Shown here piece by piece: positions 12,746 to 26,700 of a stretch of DNA of 64,000 nt. The stretch is from Liolophura sinensis (Eukaryota > Mollusca > Polyplacophora > Chitonida > Chitonidae). The stretch lies in assembly GCF_032854445.1 (NCBI RefSeq), contig NC_088303.1, positions 27,321,265 through 27,385,264 of the forward strand. Direction: 5' to 3'. Position 1 is the first letter of the stretch, and each line of letters begins with the position of its first letter. The notes under the pieces are model-generated. The model was given only the letters and a program-made list of their open reading frames with translations, was not told where the DNA came from and searched no databases. The position numbers and the translations under genes are program-made.

Positions 12746-13847
12746 AGTGTGTTGTGTCATGGCTGGGGTCCATTACAAAGGTGTCAATATGCTGTGTTAT
12801 GTCTGGGGTCCATTATATTAAGTATACGTATCGTTACGTGCTCTTAACTATACCACGACACCGAAACATTGCTTTTCATACTAAGTTTTGTACAAACCTA
12901 GCTCGAACGCTATATAGACCATTTCTGAAACGCACGCTGAAATGGTATATGGCGGCTGTAATTAGGTGCCAGAGCGTATCAGCTAAACGCAAGAAATAAA
13001 CCGTCGTGATATGCAGTAAACAGTGTGGAAAGTGTCAAAGGACAGCCAAAGAAACATGCACGACATTTACCGGCAGCAGTTCAGTGCACGTCTAGTAGAC
13101 CATAATGTCACTCAGGCAGGCGGCTCGAGTAACATAACAATTTTGGCCAGAACCAATAATGCACTTTAGTACTTAGATAGTAAACATCGCTCCTTTCAAA
13201 CAGATTTGTGTCAACATTCTCCTGTAAGCTTTCTCAGTGCTTGGATAGGCTGGACATACTGTTACATAGCGATGCCTCATCGCCAACAATATCAGGCTAA
13301 AACCTGCATATGGTTTTCACGATGCAGCAGGACTATATTCGACTCGACTGAAGATAGATATATTGTGACAACTACATGCATGCTGACTGTATACACCAGG
13401 CCACTGGATCACGAAGCGATCTAAGACTTAAGTCAAAATTTCGGTCATTAAAGTTGGAATCTTATTTCCCGTTATTTTAGCTGAAATTTGTATTACATTA
13501 ATAACTTATTTATGTTTTTCATATATTATATAATAATAATATATATATAATTATATATGTATATTTTTTACATATTTACGGAAAGAAATAACAATTTTAA
13601 ATTGATCTGAAAAGATCTCTTCGTAATCCTGAAGTCCCAAGGTTTCGTGACAATACCATGAAACATGTGCTTCTTTGATACCTGGCTCACACAACTTGCG
13701 GCTCGCAGATCTATTTATTTGATTAGAGACCTTTTTGTTAGTTGCAAGTACAAACTTGTAACTTGCCACTTCAATATAGTATTAGTTTATCTGTTCTAGT
13801 TTGTTGTTATAAGTTATAAGTTGAACTTGTAACTTCAAACTAAAGGT

Positions 13848-14119
13848 GGGGCCTCCGTGGCTCAGTTGGTTAGCGCGCTAGCACAGCGTAATGACCCAGG
13901 AGCCTGTCGCCAGTGCGATCGCTGTGAGCTTAAGTCCAGCTCATGCTGGCTTCCTCTCCGGCCGTAAGTGGGAAGGTCTGGCAGCAACCTGCGGATGTCC
14001 GTGGGTTTTCCCCGGGCTCTTCCCGGTTTCCACCCACCATAATGCTGGCCGCCGTCGTATAAGTGAAATATTCTTGAGTACGGCGTAAAACAGCAATCAA
14101 ATAAATAAAATAAATAAAT
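13848..14119 (+). mobile_element. Full-length SINE family A
   Basis: Head GGGGCCTCCGTGGCTCAGTT with clear A box, B box GAGCTTAAGTCC, body, and tail to AATAAATAAAT. Near-perfect flanks AACTAAAGGTG (13838-13848) and AACTAAACGTG (14122-14132) are likely target duplications with one change. Confidence 0.92.
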
Positions 14120-14321
14120 CGAACTAAACGTGTCTATTGTTGTTTAACGCGGTGTTCATGCGTTTTTCTCCTAATATATGAAGGCGGCCAAGTTTATGTG
14201 AGAAGAAAACCAAAACGAATCAGTGATCTTCGCCAGGAAAGCCACATTCATGTAGATGAGAACACAACAATCTGGAAGTCTAAATACCTTGTAATGACCT
14301 ACCTATATGTATATAAAATGA

Positions 14322-14463
14322 CTTTTTGCTGGCTTCCTCTCTGGACATATGTGAGAAGATCTTCAAAGATCGTCGGGGGTTTGCCCGGGCTCTGGCCGGT
14401 TTTCGCCGAGGTATATTCTTGAGTGCGGCGTAAAACAGCAATGAAATGTATAAAATAAATAAA
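14322..14463 (+). mobile_element. SINE family A, internally deleted
   Basis: Starts in the body (GCTGGCTTCCTCTCTGGAC), lacks the segment with the GGCCGCC motif, and ends with the AAATAAATAAAT tail. Confidence 0.75.
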
Positions 14464-14737
14464 TATATAAAATGCTGACCAACAAATTAAGTGGAGAGTA
14501 CATGTTACGATCAGCAGATTTTATTGGATCACTGAAAACCATCGAAAGCATTTCAAATCATTGGCAAGATCATTCCGTGGAGATCTTTTGGGGCAAACTA
14601 GGCTAGTGGACAACAATTACCCTGTACTATGACCACAGGGTTTAAAACATAGTCCATTTAATTTTTTTTTCGGTTTTTTTTTTTTTTTTTTTTTGCAGCA
14701 TTAGCTTTTGTATATTTCTATGTTTTCTATATTTGTA

Positions 14738-14743
14738 TTTATT
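14738..14743 (-). terminator. STPGR gene polyadenylation signal
   Basis: AATAAA on the minus strand (TTTATT on plus) begins about 10 bases after the TAA stop of the last exon. A long A tract on the minus strand follows at about 14695-14660. Confidence 0.5.
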
Positions 14744-14752
14744 GTACACGCA

Positions 14753-17700
14753 TTATAAAGGTGACATCGGTTCGAAAATTTTGCGTGTCTTGAAGCCTGA
14801 GTAGACAAATGGGCTGGCCCGACTTTTAAATGTAATGCCCCCTCCAACCTGTCTCCCCCATCGGGTGGCGCCTTCTGGAAGTCGGTAAGGGCCGGGAGAA
14901 GATTTCACTTTTCCTGAAAAAACAAGAACACAACCACGAAAAACCATGAAAAGACATATATGTTAGTGGGTATAAATTAATACGTTTATAGGTGGATCGG
15001 ATTAAGTCTCTGATTATTTTGTTTTGAACATGTAAAAGTTCATGTACAATGTATATGTAAATATTGGGGTTTGATAGGGAAGTTGATTGCCTAAAGTTAA
15101 TTATATCACTTGAGCCAATCTCTAAATCTTAATCCAATACGCCCACACAGCTGAAACACAGACAAACTAAAACTGTATATTAGGTCTTGCGCTCAAATAT
15201 AGTAGAAACCGCCTCTCACTAACATGCTAAAATATATCACTGAAATAAATCGTTTACTTAGTAAATATATGATGCATAAGAAGTGAATCGTGCAAAGGTC
15301 GAACCTTTGTGACTAGCGGGGCGGCGGGTCATCGTATACATAGGAGCTCCGTCCAAAAGTTTGGGTTTGTACTGCGCAGGACCGGGGCCACTCGTTCCTG
15401 AAAGCAATGATACAAACCTTGATATATAGGGCCTATACTGTGTACCTGTATACCCCACTGCCCGATCCTAACGATATACTCTACGCGTATCATCTGCGCA
15501 TCCTACGCGCATCTTGATTGGATGTAGGTCGGATCCTACGCGGATCATACGGCCATGGTGGACGACCCATGTGCGGGTGTTGTCACCATCCTGATCGGAT
15601 CTTACGTGGATCTTGATTGTCCGGTGCTTCAGTTTGCTTACCTGGTAAGGCAGGCGTGGTGACGAGAAAAGTAATAGTGAATGGTCTATCATTTGCCTAT
15701 CTCACACTCATTCAAGCCAGTAAAATGGTGAGCTATCCCAATGCATGACTTCCAAGTTTTGCTGCCCCGTTTCTCGACGTAGTTTATTTGGAAATGTAAA
15801 ATCGTAACCGCATTCTGGGACAACCGATAACGTAGGTTCTCGCCAAAAGCTGTACTAAAATGATAAATGAGCCATTCGTGTTGCCTAAATTGTGTATGAG
15901 TTCTGTTATAACTATACAGTATATCTGACACATAAATTGACTGCATCGATCTGCGCATTATCACCATTATTTGCGAATTAGTAACCACACCGGCTACTGG
16001 ATCATTTGTGAATATTTTTTTATTACGAGAGAATAAACAAGGTTGGTGTTTAACAACGCCGAATTAGATGAGTTTATGTGTGAATATTATTGCATGTCGT
16101 AAAACTCTACGCGGATGATGATCGGATCCTACCCCCACCATACACGGATCCTACGCCATCCTACGCGGATGCTGCATCCATCTTGGTTGTATGATCGGCG
16201 TACGCGGATGTTTCGACCCACATCCATGCCAGATATATCGTTAGGATCTAGCAGTACTGTGTGTACTGGTATGCAGTGAAACCTAATACGTTGCATATAA
16301 CTTCATTGCACTTTTCAATCTAATTCAACCATGGTGCCAGGGGATGTGTAAGCACGATGGTAAGGTGATGTGTAAACGAATACTTGGAATAAAACCCTAA
16401 ATGAGGTAAAATGTCATGGGACAGGATTTCACTTGTGACCATTTGCCAAATATCACAATATGACGTCACTGCTCTGGATTTACTCACCAAGCTGCAGTCT
16501 TTTAAGATGTACTGTTACACACGTATAAATTATCTGGCGCCCGGTTTCATGAAGAGTAGTGTTAAGTGGCCCTTAGCTAAGTGCCCTTCATATCTCTACA
16601 CAATGCGTTGTTATGGTAGTTAAGGGCTTACTTATTTGGATGCGCTTCTGGAAATTGACACGCGGTCTGTTAGTCTGGACACATTTCCTGCCCAATAAGG
16701 TGACTGGTCAGAATATGTAGTCTATGTAGGGGCGTATATGGCCGAGAACTCTTCTATCCGTTAGACAGGATGTGACTATATATGTGACTATGTGATTATA
16801 TATAAGCCATGGTGCTATACGAAGGGAATAAATTGTCACTTTTTAAGCATTTACATGGACAGTTAGAAAATAACCTTAACTGGGGTAAATAGACATGAGG
16901 CCGTATTTCACCGGTGACCTGTGACCATTTTCCTACTATCACCATGTTGTAGCTGCTATATGATTTTACTCTCTTTGGTTGTAATCTATTGTATTTATGA
17001 ACTAGACTATGACTAGATACTTCTCCACATCCATGCACTAACCTAAGCAGGGTTATATACGTATAATCTTCTTGAGGACAGACTAGAACGTCAAGGGAAT
17101 AAATAAATAGATAATATAAAAAGTATTGTGTGGAGTTTTATACTCACTGAGTAACTTGGGAAGGCGCTTTGCAAAGGAAAATTCTGGTGCAGACTTCATT
17201 TCAGGTCTAGCTTTGACCTCGTATTGACCAGGACCTGGGCCAGTGTTATCCTCTGTGACGAAAAGATAAACAAATAGGAACTGTTAAACTGTGTTGCAGA
17301 AATAAAACAGTTCATTCCAAATAGAAATACTTGTGCCAGATTTTCAGTTCAGAAGAAATGAATGGGAGGGCGAGTTGTCGTTGTGGCTAAATCAACCCTG
17401 AACCCATATACACTGTGATAAATGTTTCCATGTTTACATAATTCAGCAACTTATTCTTGTTAATTTCGTGGTATTCTGACACTCCTGGGCAGCCATGCAA
17501 CAGTGGCATTCGAAAAATAAGGTTACAAGTAGGACCATTTATACGAATGTGAATGCAGAGCGCTGTGGTCCATGGTGCTTACTTTCGCTCTCCTTTAATC
17601 TCTTTCCCATTGTAAAAGCAGGTTTGTCATTTTCCGCAAAGCTTTTACGGATATCGTATTTGGCAGGGCCATCTCCAGGGGTACCTAAAATAACAAAATA

Positions 17701-20700
17701 TTGGTCTATGCCTTACAGACGACAAAGTTAAAAGCTTATGCACAAAAGATGACGTATTTGAGTTAATTTCCGCCAACCGGGATTTTGTGTTGCCTGGCTA
17801 TATAGATATGATGGTTTATTCCTCCGAGATATGTGCGGTTTCCTCTACAAGAATCATCTGGCCATCCTATCAGTGAAATATTCCTAAATTCGACGTAAGG
17901 CTTCACTGAAGGAAAGAAAAAATGAAACACTCCTGTGGAGATAAACATATTACAAAATAGTATCACATATATATAAGCCTATCCATATACTTGTTTATTA
18001 ATAATGCACTGAAGCATCATTTCAATTGGACACGCATCCGAGATATATCATGTTGGACCTTATAATGCTCAACCCTTGGGATTCACGAGGAAACCGACTT
18101 TGACTTAATTGATCGCAACATATAAGAGTCACGGTTTTATACACACATGTATATGTCAAAGGAATCCATTATTTAAAAAAAAACCTTGTCATCAAAAAGC
18201 AAAAAAATAAATAATAAATACCCAATAATTTCAGACCTGCTAAGATGTGTTCGCCAACTTGTCGAGTCGAGGCCGGAAGGTGAAGGCAGGACCGCCGCCC
18301 ACGGTATCAACCGGTACGTCGTAATGTCCAGGACCAGGCAATCTGGAGGGTTCTGTAAAATGTTAGCCATGCCAATGATGGAGTAACAAATATCAGTACA
18401 AAGATATGAATGCAAGAAAAGCCTTCACAGACGACATAGACGCAAAAAAGACGTGCTGAACAGGATACAACCTTCGACCAAACCATATATGCAAATTACA
18501 TCTTTGTGGGTAAGTTTATCTATGCATAAAAATGACTGAACTGCGGTTCCTCTTAAATTGTTCATTACATACGCATAACGCATAAATGGACTGTTCTCAA
18601 CTGCAAAAGAAAAACTCGATGTGTATAAAACAGTCTTACTTAAAATCTCGACAAGCTCTTATACAATTAAGCATATGAAATCTTGATTGTCGTAAATTAA
18701 GGGCAATAAGATGATATATTATTAGCGAATCAGAAGAAAAAAAAGTTGACAAATACTAGAAGACAGCTAAATCTAGGAACCCGAATGCATAATTACGCCG
18801 AGGCGCCAGTTACTCAAAACCGTATTACGAAGTAGGTTCGTTTTCCCTCTCGGGTCCAAGCTAGACTGATCATTATGGTCTTGCCAATCATAATTAGTAC
18901 GTTACCAGTTTGTCCACAAATATCATCACAATCGCAAGAATGAACGACAGACTACACAGATTTCGCCCGATTTACATCTAGCGGGGAGGGTTTCCCATTA
19001 GGGTTATCTGTATATACTCCAAATTAAAATGTCCATTGCTTTCTATCAAAGATTAGACGGATATAAAAATGCAAGCATCAATTGACTTAGAATAAGCTTT
19101 TTTAAGCAGCTCACACTGACGATTGACACTGATAATTCATAATTACATGAAACAGTGTATCTATCAATATTCGGGAGAAGCCTATACTAAACAAAAGCTA
19201 GCCTAATCATATAAATCTATAGCACAAGCATGCACTCTGATCTTCATATACCATATTATACCTTCATGCATGTAAATGTACATATGTCATGTATGTAGGC
19301 CTCATCTGAGGACATGGACTCTGTAAGCATCGCTATATTGCGCTGATACATCGTGTAACTATATATATATAATTACAGTTGTTCATTTGCCATAGTGCCT
19401 TGCGATCTAGACACGTAATGTTTGTACATAAAGTATACAGAGGTGGACACAGAATAAACTGTAGACCTAGATATTTCTACAGACTACCCGTAATGTCGGA
19501 ACATAGCATTAATAACCAAACACTATTATGCAAACACCAGATCGTTAGTGTTGTTATATAGAATTAGTGTTATATATACAAGACCGGGTAGAAAGACTAG
19601 AGGGTTACTATACTCTAATCCTTAAAATCATACGAATAACCCACCTTCTTCCCTTTTATCTTCTGAAAAGAAATCATGAAACCGTTGACAAAATCAAACA
19701 TGGGTTGAACTCTGACCCACATCACACACACTCAAACAGAAAAGGAGATATATACGGAGACCAACATCACGTGAGTGAAGAAATTGGGGGAAGGCTTTGC
19801 ATACAGCATGCCTCAAACATAAGTACGGCACTCAAACAGTAACTAAATATTCTGTCGGGATGTACGTAAAACTAACAATTTTGTCGAGATGTACATAAAA
19901 ACTTAATACTTTGTCGAGATGTACGTAAAAACTAAATATTTCGTCCAGATGTACGTAAATATACGCCAATACGCTTTACAAATATTGTAAAGACGCTCTC
20001 GCTTCCGCTGCAGCATGTCACCAACAGCTGTATATCTGCTGCTTACCATCATACCAGCGGTATGTCAAGGAGGCTGCCTTGGCATTAAGGTCTATGGTAT
20101 CCTTTAGGGTATAGCTGTTAGGGCCTGGTGTTTCTGTATGGAGAATAACAGAATAAACCTGGTATAAATACTTTAGTTGGTGAACTTACTGTTTACTTGT
20201 TCCCAGCACTTGAGAAAGATGTTAAGGAGCAAGCTATCGACCAAACAGATGAATTTACAGAATGTTTAGGTACATGGCAAGCATACAGGATTAAGTTTTG
20301 ATGCAGAATCACGTTATAAAGAACGAAAACCAAAAGACGAATGAACCAAAAGATTACCTAGGATTGCGTTTTCAGATTAGCCAAAAAGATTGCCTAGCCA
20401 CATAGCAAGTATGCAGGATTAAGTCCTGATGCAGAATTACGTCACAGAGAACGAAGACAAATGAACACTTAGGTTTAAGATTTGAATCGAAATCATTTCA
20501 TACAAGAAACGCCCACCATCAGATGAATAACCAACACAATTCCAAGACACTTAGGCCTAACATCCATGATTAAGTTAGGACGCGGGAATGACGTCACAGA
20601 TAACGCTAAGGATCAGATCAATGAACCAACAGGCTGCTTTTAATGGGCACATAACATGAAGGATTATGTCTACTTTTTGATGCAGAATCGCACGATAGAG

Positions 20701-23700
20701 AACGTTAACATTAAGGCGAATGACCCCATTAACCCATTTAACAGGCACGTGGCATGCTGGATTCTGATTCTGAACTATTTAAACATTTGGATTCGAATGC
20801 TGAATTTGCACTTTATATGCTACTTCTTTGGTTATATATGAGGCCTTCCACAAAGCAGGATAATTCGGATTCTATAGTACAGTTATAGGTCCTTTCATGC
20901 AGTCATACTTACCCTGCGGCTTGAAAGTCTCCCGCCGACTCGTCATAGAGGCACCTTCACATTTACCCACAGTAGTCCCTAGTTCATATTCATTGGGACC
21001 TGGCCTTTTCTCTGGAATATGACGTAGGACAGGTCATTGTACAGCTCACACAGTATACTAATTGACATGTAGTACCAGTTACTGACCAACATGACACTTG
21101 GTTTTTTTTTTTAAATAATTATGACGTTAATGAGCTCTTAGTGTTGAAAACAAGATTATGGAGTATAACATTACGAATTAGAAAAAGTATTCTAACTGCA
21201 TGTTATTTGCAATAAAATGGACGTGCAACATATTGATGAGTAGAGATTGTGGTGTTATAGCAGACTGATAAAAGATAATTTTGATAACGAGTATGAGTGA
21301 CGTGACATTATGAAATCGCTTGAGGGACCTAAAGATTAGAGCATCTGCCTCGAAGTCAGGGGACCAAGGATCAAACCCAGGTTGGGTAATACCAAACAAC
21401 TTTAAAAATGGTACTTGTTACTGCCTCGCTCGGCGCTCTGTACTGAGAGATTAAATCAAGGAAAACAGAAATGACAGGCACCGTGTCAGTATTAATGTGA
21501 TGGGGTGGGGTGTCATGTCTGGTGTCTTCGGCTTGATATCTCAGTGGCGACAGCACCTTGGCGGCATAAACTTGCCATTCCACATGAACATATAGTATAT
21601 ATGTTCACACGCGTAAGGACTCTTCGTCGTCATGTTGTTAAGTATGCGACGTGAAAACCCCAGCATACATACAGCTCACCGCCACATTGTGTTTCGGGTT
21701 GCTTTAACACGTTGCATCCCATGTGCATCCCAAGAATTCCAGAAAGAAAACTGATTTACTGAGTTACCAAGCACATCAGAAAAAAATATCTGAGGCCTTT
21801 CATGTCCACCTCGCTTCCTGAATAATATAACTTGCTGTCTTTTCTTTTAAACTTTACAGTCACTACAGCATGCAGCAACATGCAACTGATGGATCAAGAT
21901 AGTCACATAGCTTACCGCCAACGCCACCGGGAAGAGTGGGCAATCTCTTAGCCAAACTATATGCCGGACCGTCCCAGGCTGGAACACTGGACAGATTATA
22001 ATCAGCCGGACCTGTAAATAAATGCATAAAAGTATAGAACCTTCAGCACTTAGTTTGTGTAAGTGAAGAAGAAAGTTTCGTGGCAGAATGTTCTTACATA
22101 TTCGAGACCTCGGCTTACATATTCCTGGAAGGTTTCCTTTTGACGCTTTCTCCCGTATCATAAGCTCAGGTAGGTTATAGAAAATACCATATACTCACCG
22201 ACCGTAAGCTGATTCAAGATGTAGTTGTGCGGGAGAGGAGCCCCGAAGGATTTCTGTGGCCCACCTCTCCAATCAGACGAGCCTGGTCGGTAGTTAGGGC
22301 CCCAGGAGTCTCGAAACCTAGAGGTTTGAGGTTAGGCAAAAAGTTATAGGTTTCATGTCAGTTTGGATTAAAATATTCAGGGAATAAACTAACACGTTAG
22401 CGAAATTCTATAACCTACGTCAGTTAACTCACACACATAAAAGAAGGTATTCATTTATATATTTGATTGGTGATTTACACTGATTGGTGAATATTTCACT
22501 TATACGACGGTCGCCCAGCATTATGCTGGAAAGAAACCAGGCAGAGCCCGTGGGAACCCACGACGATCCACAGATTGCTGAAAGACCGTCCACGTACGGC
22601 GGAGAGGTAGCCAGCATGAACTGGACTTGAACTCACAGCGGCGCAGTGGTAAGAGGGCTCCTGGGCCATTGAGCCATGCTGGCTTGCTAACCCCTATGCC
22701 ACGGAGGGCCCGATAAAACAGGGTAGTTCGACATACACTGTAATGTCAGTATATACGTATAAACATGGTTAGCATATATTATATGCATTTTATACAGTAC
22801 CGTATTCTAAAATTTAGGTAAAGAAACAACGGTAGTTCAGCGATTTCTGAACACATTCACAATATCATGTAGTATATTCAATATTTAGTCATTTTAATGC
22901 AGTACTCAGTGACATACAGATACAATGGACGTTTGATGGTGTCAACAATTAAACATTCCTTTGAGGGGCAATTGAAGGACACTGCAATGTCATACTTCTA
23001 CCGTTTGCTAAATCAAACTAAAGGTGTGCAATTACGGCCAGCTGGTTTACTTTATAGGTTTAACATTGTTACCACAGCTCAAGAGATTGTGACATTCCCG
23101 GCGATTGTGTCTGTATATCTGTACATCTGTACTTTACTAGAAAACTTACTCTCTAAAAGCAATTGTGCACAAAAACCACACAAGGTGTGTACTTCAGACT
23201 CACATTGATTGTAACAAATTTGCACAGAAACATTAATTTGTACCTTGCATACTTCATCTTCATGTACCTACACTTTTCACGTGTACCCAAATTGTGTACC
23301 TGTGATACACATATTGTTTATGTCGCGAGATACACAACCACGTGTATACAAAATGGTACACATTTGCATTTTGCAGGGATTTTAGTCGCACGTTGTCTTT
23401 GGGCCAAATCACTTAAATAGTGTTGGAGACCTAGATCGAAATCCGGATCCAAGCATATTTGTTTTTGTAACGATTCCTCACCAATGACAGATATACAAGG
23501 CAGAATTTCCCGCAGTGCGGTAATCAGTACATTGGTTGTGGTTTGAGTTTCTCCGAGAAACTTCTAGTTTTTAATATTATTTCGTTTTATAAACATGTCG
23601 TTATAACTGAATTCCGATCAATATTGTGTCACTCTTTAGATACATATGTTTCTCTCACTACTCACCTGCTGTGTCTATCGCTTGAAACATGAGTGTCGTA

Positions 23701-26700
23701 GGACCAGTTTGCAACTTGAATGGCTTCCTGCCTTTGATGCTGTACTTGGGGCGACCTTTACCGACTGTGTCATATTCTATGTTGTATCCCGCAGGCCCCA
23801 AGTCGTTAGCTCCTGCACAGAAATTAATGCTTTAGAGCCATGACCACTGAAGTAATGAAACGTCGATTGGTGTGATTTGACTGGCGTTCACCGTATACTT
23901 CCAGCGCACAAAATAACTAATGGCGCTTGAGTCATGTGCTCATCTCAGTCTAAGTTATATTCAATGTGCATTCAGGTATACAGATACCTGCATAGACCTA
24001 TATGATGGAACAGAAACGGTAGGCCCTATTCACTGATTGGAAGTATATAGAACTTAATGTTTCAGACGAATCTGATTTGAGCGAACGTATGGAAACTGGG
24101 TATTACTGCATGTTTACACATACAAATAAACAAACATTGTATTGTACGCATACAGACATATTGTACGCATAGTATTGTTGGCCAAAAAACAGCCCGCCCT
24201 ACTTACCTGGTTCCACGAAGGAGATTTCTTGTTCACGGCCTTTTAGCATCAGCGTCTTTCTCTTCCACAGTAAGTCATGATCCACCTGGTAGTCGGCAGG
24301 TCCTGGCCGCTGATCGCCTTCTGTTCGTGTAAAACAACGACAACATAAGTCAGGTTTTGTCTTTCCTCAATTCATTGTGATTATCATTGTGTTTTTCACC
24401 AGGAAAAGTGCGCTGATATATACTTGCACTTTTGTGATGTACCTATCCAAGCCTATACTTCAGGCCTTCAGAGCTATGTTGCGTGCTTTTACCCAGTCTT
24501 TAAATACTATGGTGTCGAAGGTTTGGTGAGACACGGGTTTATGTTGAATTGATAGAACATCTTATTTAAACTTGTATCTGTACAAAGACACCAACATTTT
24601 CCTGTCATACCACCTTTACCACCAGACAGGCAGTGTCAGTTTTGACTTTGGTAATTATCCTTACTTGAATGGTCCTGCATATGGCATGTACAAAACTCGC
24701 TTTATAGAATGCCAACAAGATCCTCTGTGATGGCTTAAGATTTCTCTGAACGTCAAACGTTATCACATCCAAAACTTCAAACGACTTGACCCTCAGTTTC
24801 TTAATTTTTACAAGTGGTACAGTTCTCGTATATGAGTAAATGTGAATGGAGTGTCCAGAATCTACGCCACTGCGTCATATTATGTCTCATGTCGCTTAAC
24901 CTGCCGGTGTAGGGACCGGATGTGCATCGTGTTTAAAAAAACAAAATGCGGCGTTTGATAGAACAGTGCATGCCAAAGCGCAACTGCAATATACAAGTCT
25001 GATTAACGGCATCTTGTATATTATTATTGTTCAGTATAAGGATCTGTGCGTCGAAACAGATATTCGTTTACCAACCGTCAAACCGTAAGGACATTTCAGG
25101 TCAATAATTGCAAGGCCAATTCCCAAAACGACGTATAACACAAAGCACCAAAGAATTTCATAAAGTTGTCATAAAGTATATAAAGTACGACAATAGCTCG
25201 GAATCATGCAAATAGAAACAGTCAACACTTTTTAATGATGTTGAAAAGACGCAAGGTATGTTCTGGGCGACTGAGTGAAATCAGTATTCACATTGTACAC
25301 CATGCTAGAATATAAGTTGTTATAAAATATGTTTCTCGGTTGCGCTTTGCTTGTAACTCTTCATATCTTGCCCCTGGCGCCGGGTTAAACGGACTAAAGA
25401 CACAATCATGAAGCAGGGCGCCAGAGATTGTGGATGCTAGGTCCATATTTACTTACAAGATAATTACACTACTAAAAATTAATAATGATACGGGTTAAAT
25501 TTCCACGCCTTGGATTACATACTTTTCGTCTTTCGGGAATCAACAAACAATGCTGACTGAATCTCTTTACATGACTCCATCCTAATTTGTAATCTAGCCT
25601 ATTTTCTTAGATATTAGCTCGTTTGTGTTCAACGTTGTTTTCAAAATTGAGATAGTGGACAAGAGTTTGTATTTCACCGGTTACTTCTGACCATTTACAA
25701 ACCATACCATTGTCGTCCCTGCTCTGCATGTTTTTACATTCTGTGCAGTAGTTTTTTTTTTACATTGTATTCCCGTATAAACAAGGATTATGCTGGAGAA
25801 ATCTGCTGGAGCATCGCCGAGGCCTGGTCCCTTAGCCTTGTTTTCATTTTATAGGTTACTAAACGTGATAACAACGCATCATTCAAAGATCAGTGACGTC
25901 TGATATATTGCAATTAAAATCGCTGCACTTTCCCCCTAACTGTGCTTATGGCGTGGTGCTAGGGGGTAGGCGTATTGTTTGCTACTATTTATACATTTAC
26001 GTGAACAGTTAGAATACACTTGCTTTCTTGTCCTGTTACTTATTGTTTGTCAAGTACCTTCGGCTAATGTTAGCTGTTTATAAAAAAAAAATCGACGATA
26101 AATAAAGATTTTAAGATAAGAGACATGAAGCCGGATTTCATCAATTAAGTGTCAACATTTGTCAACTATCACAGTGTCGTCCGTGCTCTGGTTTTACTCT
26201 CTGTGCTGTACTCTTTCATATTGCTTTTATTGACATGGAACGTTCAATATGGTTGGCGATTAGCTCACTATATCAGTTAAGAGTATGTTGTTTCGTGGAA
26301 TCGCTGCTGACTGTTTGTATTGCCCCTTGTACTTTGCTGCCGTGAGATGAGTAACTTACGTGTACTTGACTGTTTGTATTGACCCTTGTACTGTGCTGCC
26401 CTGAGATGAGTAACATACGTGTACTTGACTGTTTGTATTGACACTTGTATTGTGTTGCCGTGAGATGGGTAATTTACATGTACCTGATTGTTTGTATTGT
26501 CCCTTGTACTGTGCTTCCGTGAGATGGGTAACTCACATGTACCTGACTGTTTGTATTGACCATTGTACTGTGCTGCCCTGAGATGGGTAACTTACATGTA
26601 CCCGACTGTTTGTATTGACCCATGTACTTTGATGCCGTGAGATGGGTAAGTTACATGTGGCTGACTGTTTGTATTGACCCTTGTACTGTGTTGCCCTGAG

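Larger units (their letters stand above)
9987..14737. other. Intergenic region between UBE2C and the STPGR gene
   Basis: No supported exon was found on either strand. It holds a CT microsatellite, three SINE copies or fragments, and an AT-rich stretch at 13500-13570. Both flanking genes end toward this region (convergent 3' ends). Confidence 0.6.

Noticed and set aside
14660-14695. Poly-T tract taken as the tail of a processed retrocopy
   Set aside because: It lies just past the STPGR polyadenylation signal of a normal intron-containing gene; no intronless copy is attached.
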